Of a stretch of DNA of 64,000 nucleotides, positions 61,596 through 64,000 are shown piece by piece (positions within the stretch are counted from its first letter, which is position 1; each line of letters starts with the position of its first letter). Below the pieces are notes generated by a model that saw nothing but the letters and a program-made list of their open reading frames with translations, ran no database searches and had not been told where the DNA came from. Both the position numbers and the translations under genes were made by a program. This DNA comes from Rotaria socialis (taxonomy: Eukaryota > Rotifera > Eurotatoria > Philodinida > Philodinidae). Location: the NCBI GenBank assembly GCA_905331475.1, contig CAJNYU010003618.1:62001-126000 (forward strand). Reading direction: 5' to 3'.

Positions 61596-64000
61596 CTAGT
61601 CAAGCAGATAAAATATAAGTTCAAGAACAAGGGATGGAGCTGAACGTGAAACATTGTCTGATGCCTTCATCACAATGGGAATCATATGATCATCAAGCTG
61701 ACTTAAAAAGAATGGTGGTAATTGTTCACCATTTGAACCGGCTATATATGAAGCCTAAAAATAAACAAATAAATAAAGTAGAAAATAGGAATTCAATTCT
61801 CTAAGATATTATCATTAGACGTACGTTTTCTCTATCAATTGTAACTCGTAGACCTAATTTACGATATTTAGCTTCAACGAGCATATCAATAAACGGTGTT
61901 AATGCTTGTGTGAACGCTTTAGCAAGTGAATCAGCTAGACGTGTTGGGTCGAATGATTCATTGCTATTTAGAAGACATTCAATAAAGAATAAATCTGTCC
62001 AACGAAGACGAAATAGTGAAGAACGTTGACCAGCATAATGAATTCGTGAATTACGAATGCCATCCATTGGAAAGTGATCAATCGGTGAACGAACTCTATT
62101 ATGAAAAGTAATGATTTCTATATATATATATATATATTCATATTAATCAATTTAAAAATAAAATAAAATTCATTGTTATCACGGTCTACCAAAATTATAT
62201 TCATTCAAGATAAAAAAAATATGAAATGTAGATAGAAGAACTAGAAACAAGCCATATAAGGAATAATATGGTTTGGAATGAATCACGACAATACACTCAT
62301 CAACAAATTTCGAAAGTATGTTTCTATAATATTATCAGGGTAATAAAAAGATGAATTCAGCTGCATTTCATTGCAAAAAGTACACTTACCCCCGGTTAAT
62401 ATCATTATCATCGTCTATCCATAAAAATTCTACCAATTGCTCACTAGAACTTCTTTTCATAACATTTTCATTTGTTGAATCATGTTGCTCTTCAACAGCA
62501 ATTGATCGCGCTTTCGCTAGTATAGCATAGTCTTTTCTTTCTTTTAAACATTGCTTAAGTACTTTAAGTGCATCGCCATCGATTTGTAACATAATGCCAT
62601 CTTCAATTGCATTTACTTTTGCATTAAGATTATTATGTAAGGAAAAGCTACCACTGCTTTGTGTATCTAATGGTGAACTTGATGGACTATCACGAGAACG
62701 AAGGCTTGCATTAATAACAAGAAAATTTCCACCGATTCTTATGTGTTCAGCATTTGGATTTAAGGATGACGATAGACGTGTTTCATACTGTTGATCAGTA
62801 GCGTTTTGTATTGTAACAAGATGTTTTGAATGTATTTCACGATTGACACTCATTATACCAAAACTTAGTGCATGTGGGCTACTTTGCTCAAGTGCTTTCA
62901 ATATATCATCATGGCGATTGCGTGGAATACGTATCGATACAGAACCTTGAATACCAACTGAAATTGTTAAACTACGTATTATAGGTAATACATAAGTAAA
63001 TGAACGAAAATCCTAAGAAAATATAATGAAATATTCCTAATAAAATCAAATTTCTGTTTTTTTTTCTTTTTCAAATATATTTACACAGAGTAAACTCATT
63101 ATTGTATGTTGAGTATCACTAAACATTGAATCTCGATCGCAAACACTAAATAATGGCCATGGGTAGTCTAAAAACGAAATATTTTCATTCTAAATAAAGT
63201 CAAAACATCTATTTACTTTGATATTCATAGCCTAATCGAAGGAGAAGTCTCATTGGGAAACATTGAGCCGTAGGTAATTCCAATCGATGAATTAGAATAC
63301 CAAAAGCATACGGTGCTTCAGGAAATAAATTATATTGTGATGTAGGATCAGATACGTAAAGAAATCCCATAGCAGTTGATGAACCAAGAAATACCGAAGA
63401 ATTTGATAAGAGTGACAAACCCAAATGACGAACAAATGTACCTTAAATAAAGTTATTAGTGAAGTTTTTTTTTTCGAAATTCTTATTAAAACCTTTTGTT
63501 GCATCAATATATATTTGATGAATATGAATAAGAAGATCAGAAATTATATCATTGGCACTATTAATATTTTCATTAAATATAAAAATAAGTTCATCTTGTG
63601 CAACAGTACATAGGCCACGAGTAGAAAAAATCCAGCAATGGCCACCATTACGAGTTAAGAAGCAATCGACTAAATGTATGAGAAACAAATATTTGATACA
63701 TGTAAATACATTTATTCTGCTTCTTCTTACAATCGTCAACAATTTTACTGATGACAGTCAAATTACTATGAATACGAAATTCAATGGGTGGGTGGTCTGG
63801 ATCTATTAAAATGAATGACAATTGCGTTTTAAATGAAGTACATGAAGCATAGAAAAATAAAAGAAATCAAACCTTTCAATTGTCGTAGTTTTTCTTCAAG
63901 TTCTGGTGTTGTTAGCGTTTCTATAAATGTAATCTTTTTTTTTTATTACATATATACAAAGTATTATAAATCAAACCTGGCTTGAATAATGACACTTTAT
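61596..64000 (-). CDS. SARA/endofin-like (ZFYVE9/ZFYVE16) protein, C-terminal part
   Basis: Ten exons or parts: 63978-64000 (cut by the window), 63873-63920, 63731-63802, 63493-63669, 63217-63441, 63085-63167, 62390-63012, 61825-62095, 61596-61754, all joining in phase. Residues match the conserved C-terminal domain of SARA and endofin: GHCWIFSTRGLCTVAQDEL, APYAFGILIHRLELP with FPMRLLLRLGYEY, YPWPLFS, HTIMSLLC, SVSIRIPRNRHDDILKAL, VNAIEDGIMLQI, RWTDLFFIE, KLGLRVTIDREN, and GSNGEQLPPFFLSQLDDHMIPI. In animals these endosomal adaptors bring Smad proteins to TGF-beta/BMP receptors; the FYVE zinc finger and Smad-binding region would lie further upstream, outside the window. One long exon (623 bp) contains an insert rich in Ser that is specific to this protein. 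Confidence 0.88.

Overview
The window is nuclear DNA from a small invertebrate, most likely a bdelloid rotifer (Adineta/Rotaria type). The signs are: strong AT richness; genes cut by many 45-65 bp introns with GT/AG ends; metazoan-only families (FET RNA-binding protein, PAQR receptor, MELK kinase, SARA/ZFYVE9, BAF); two innexins, which are protostome gap-junction genes; and a decayed FG-GAP/VCBS repeat gene of a kind that is abundant in bdelloids. The organism call is inference; the gene calls rest on motifs and on exon models that stay in frame from start to stop.

Left 10 kb (1-10100) is a gene graveyard. It holds a KH-domain exon with an in-frame TGA, a coiled-coil fragment, two broken tandem CWC22 copies, a small tail-anchored repeat protein, and many inserted terminal-inverted-repeat (TIR) elements.

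The middle (11.7-42.5 kb) is ordinary compact gene space: pancreatic-type lipase (-), FET RNA-binding protein (+), FG-GAP pseudogene (-), PAQR receptor (-), TRMT112 (-), a BET1/GS15-like SNARE (-), innexin 1 (+), a BAF-domain protein with a long N-terminal extension (-), fumarase (-), MELK kinase (-) and the catalytic subunit of glutamate-cysteine ligase (+). These are independent housekeeping or signalling genes, with no operon-like grouping visible.

42.5-58 kb is a repeat island. It contains nested inverted repeats, LTR-like fragments, hAT-type MITEs with 8-bp target duplications, and a 5.3-kb dead pogo/Tigger-type transposon that sits inside one CCCAGG-ended element and itself contains another. 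A 298-bp segment is shared between 46.4 kb and 55.9 kb, and degenerate tandem repeats of about 475 bp follow.

The right end (58.4-64 kb) has an unknown acidic protein (+), innexin 2 (+) and the C-terminal part of a SARA/endofin-like gene (-) that runs off the window.

The most unusual signal is the CCCAGGT(C/G) element family. About a dozen copies share short termini and, where clear, a TA target duplication. Their interiors are unrelated to one another except that each is built from one short word and its reverse complement, giving strong fold-back structures. One copy (48222-48567) interrupts the pogo transposase; dropping it together with one TA leaves the reading frame continuous, which fixes its boundaries and target site. 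All four single N bases in the window lie in or at the edge of such inverted repeats or the neighbouring repeats, as expected if hairpins break the assembly.
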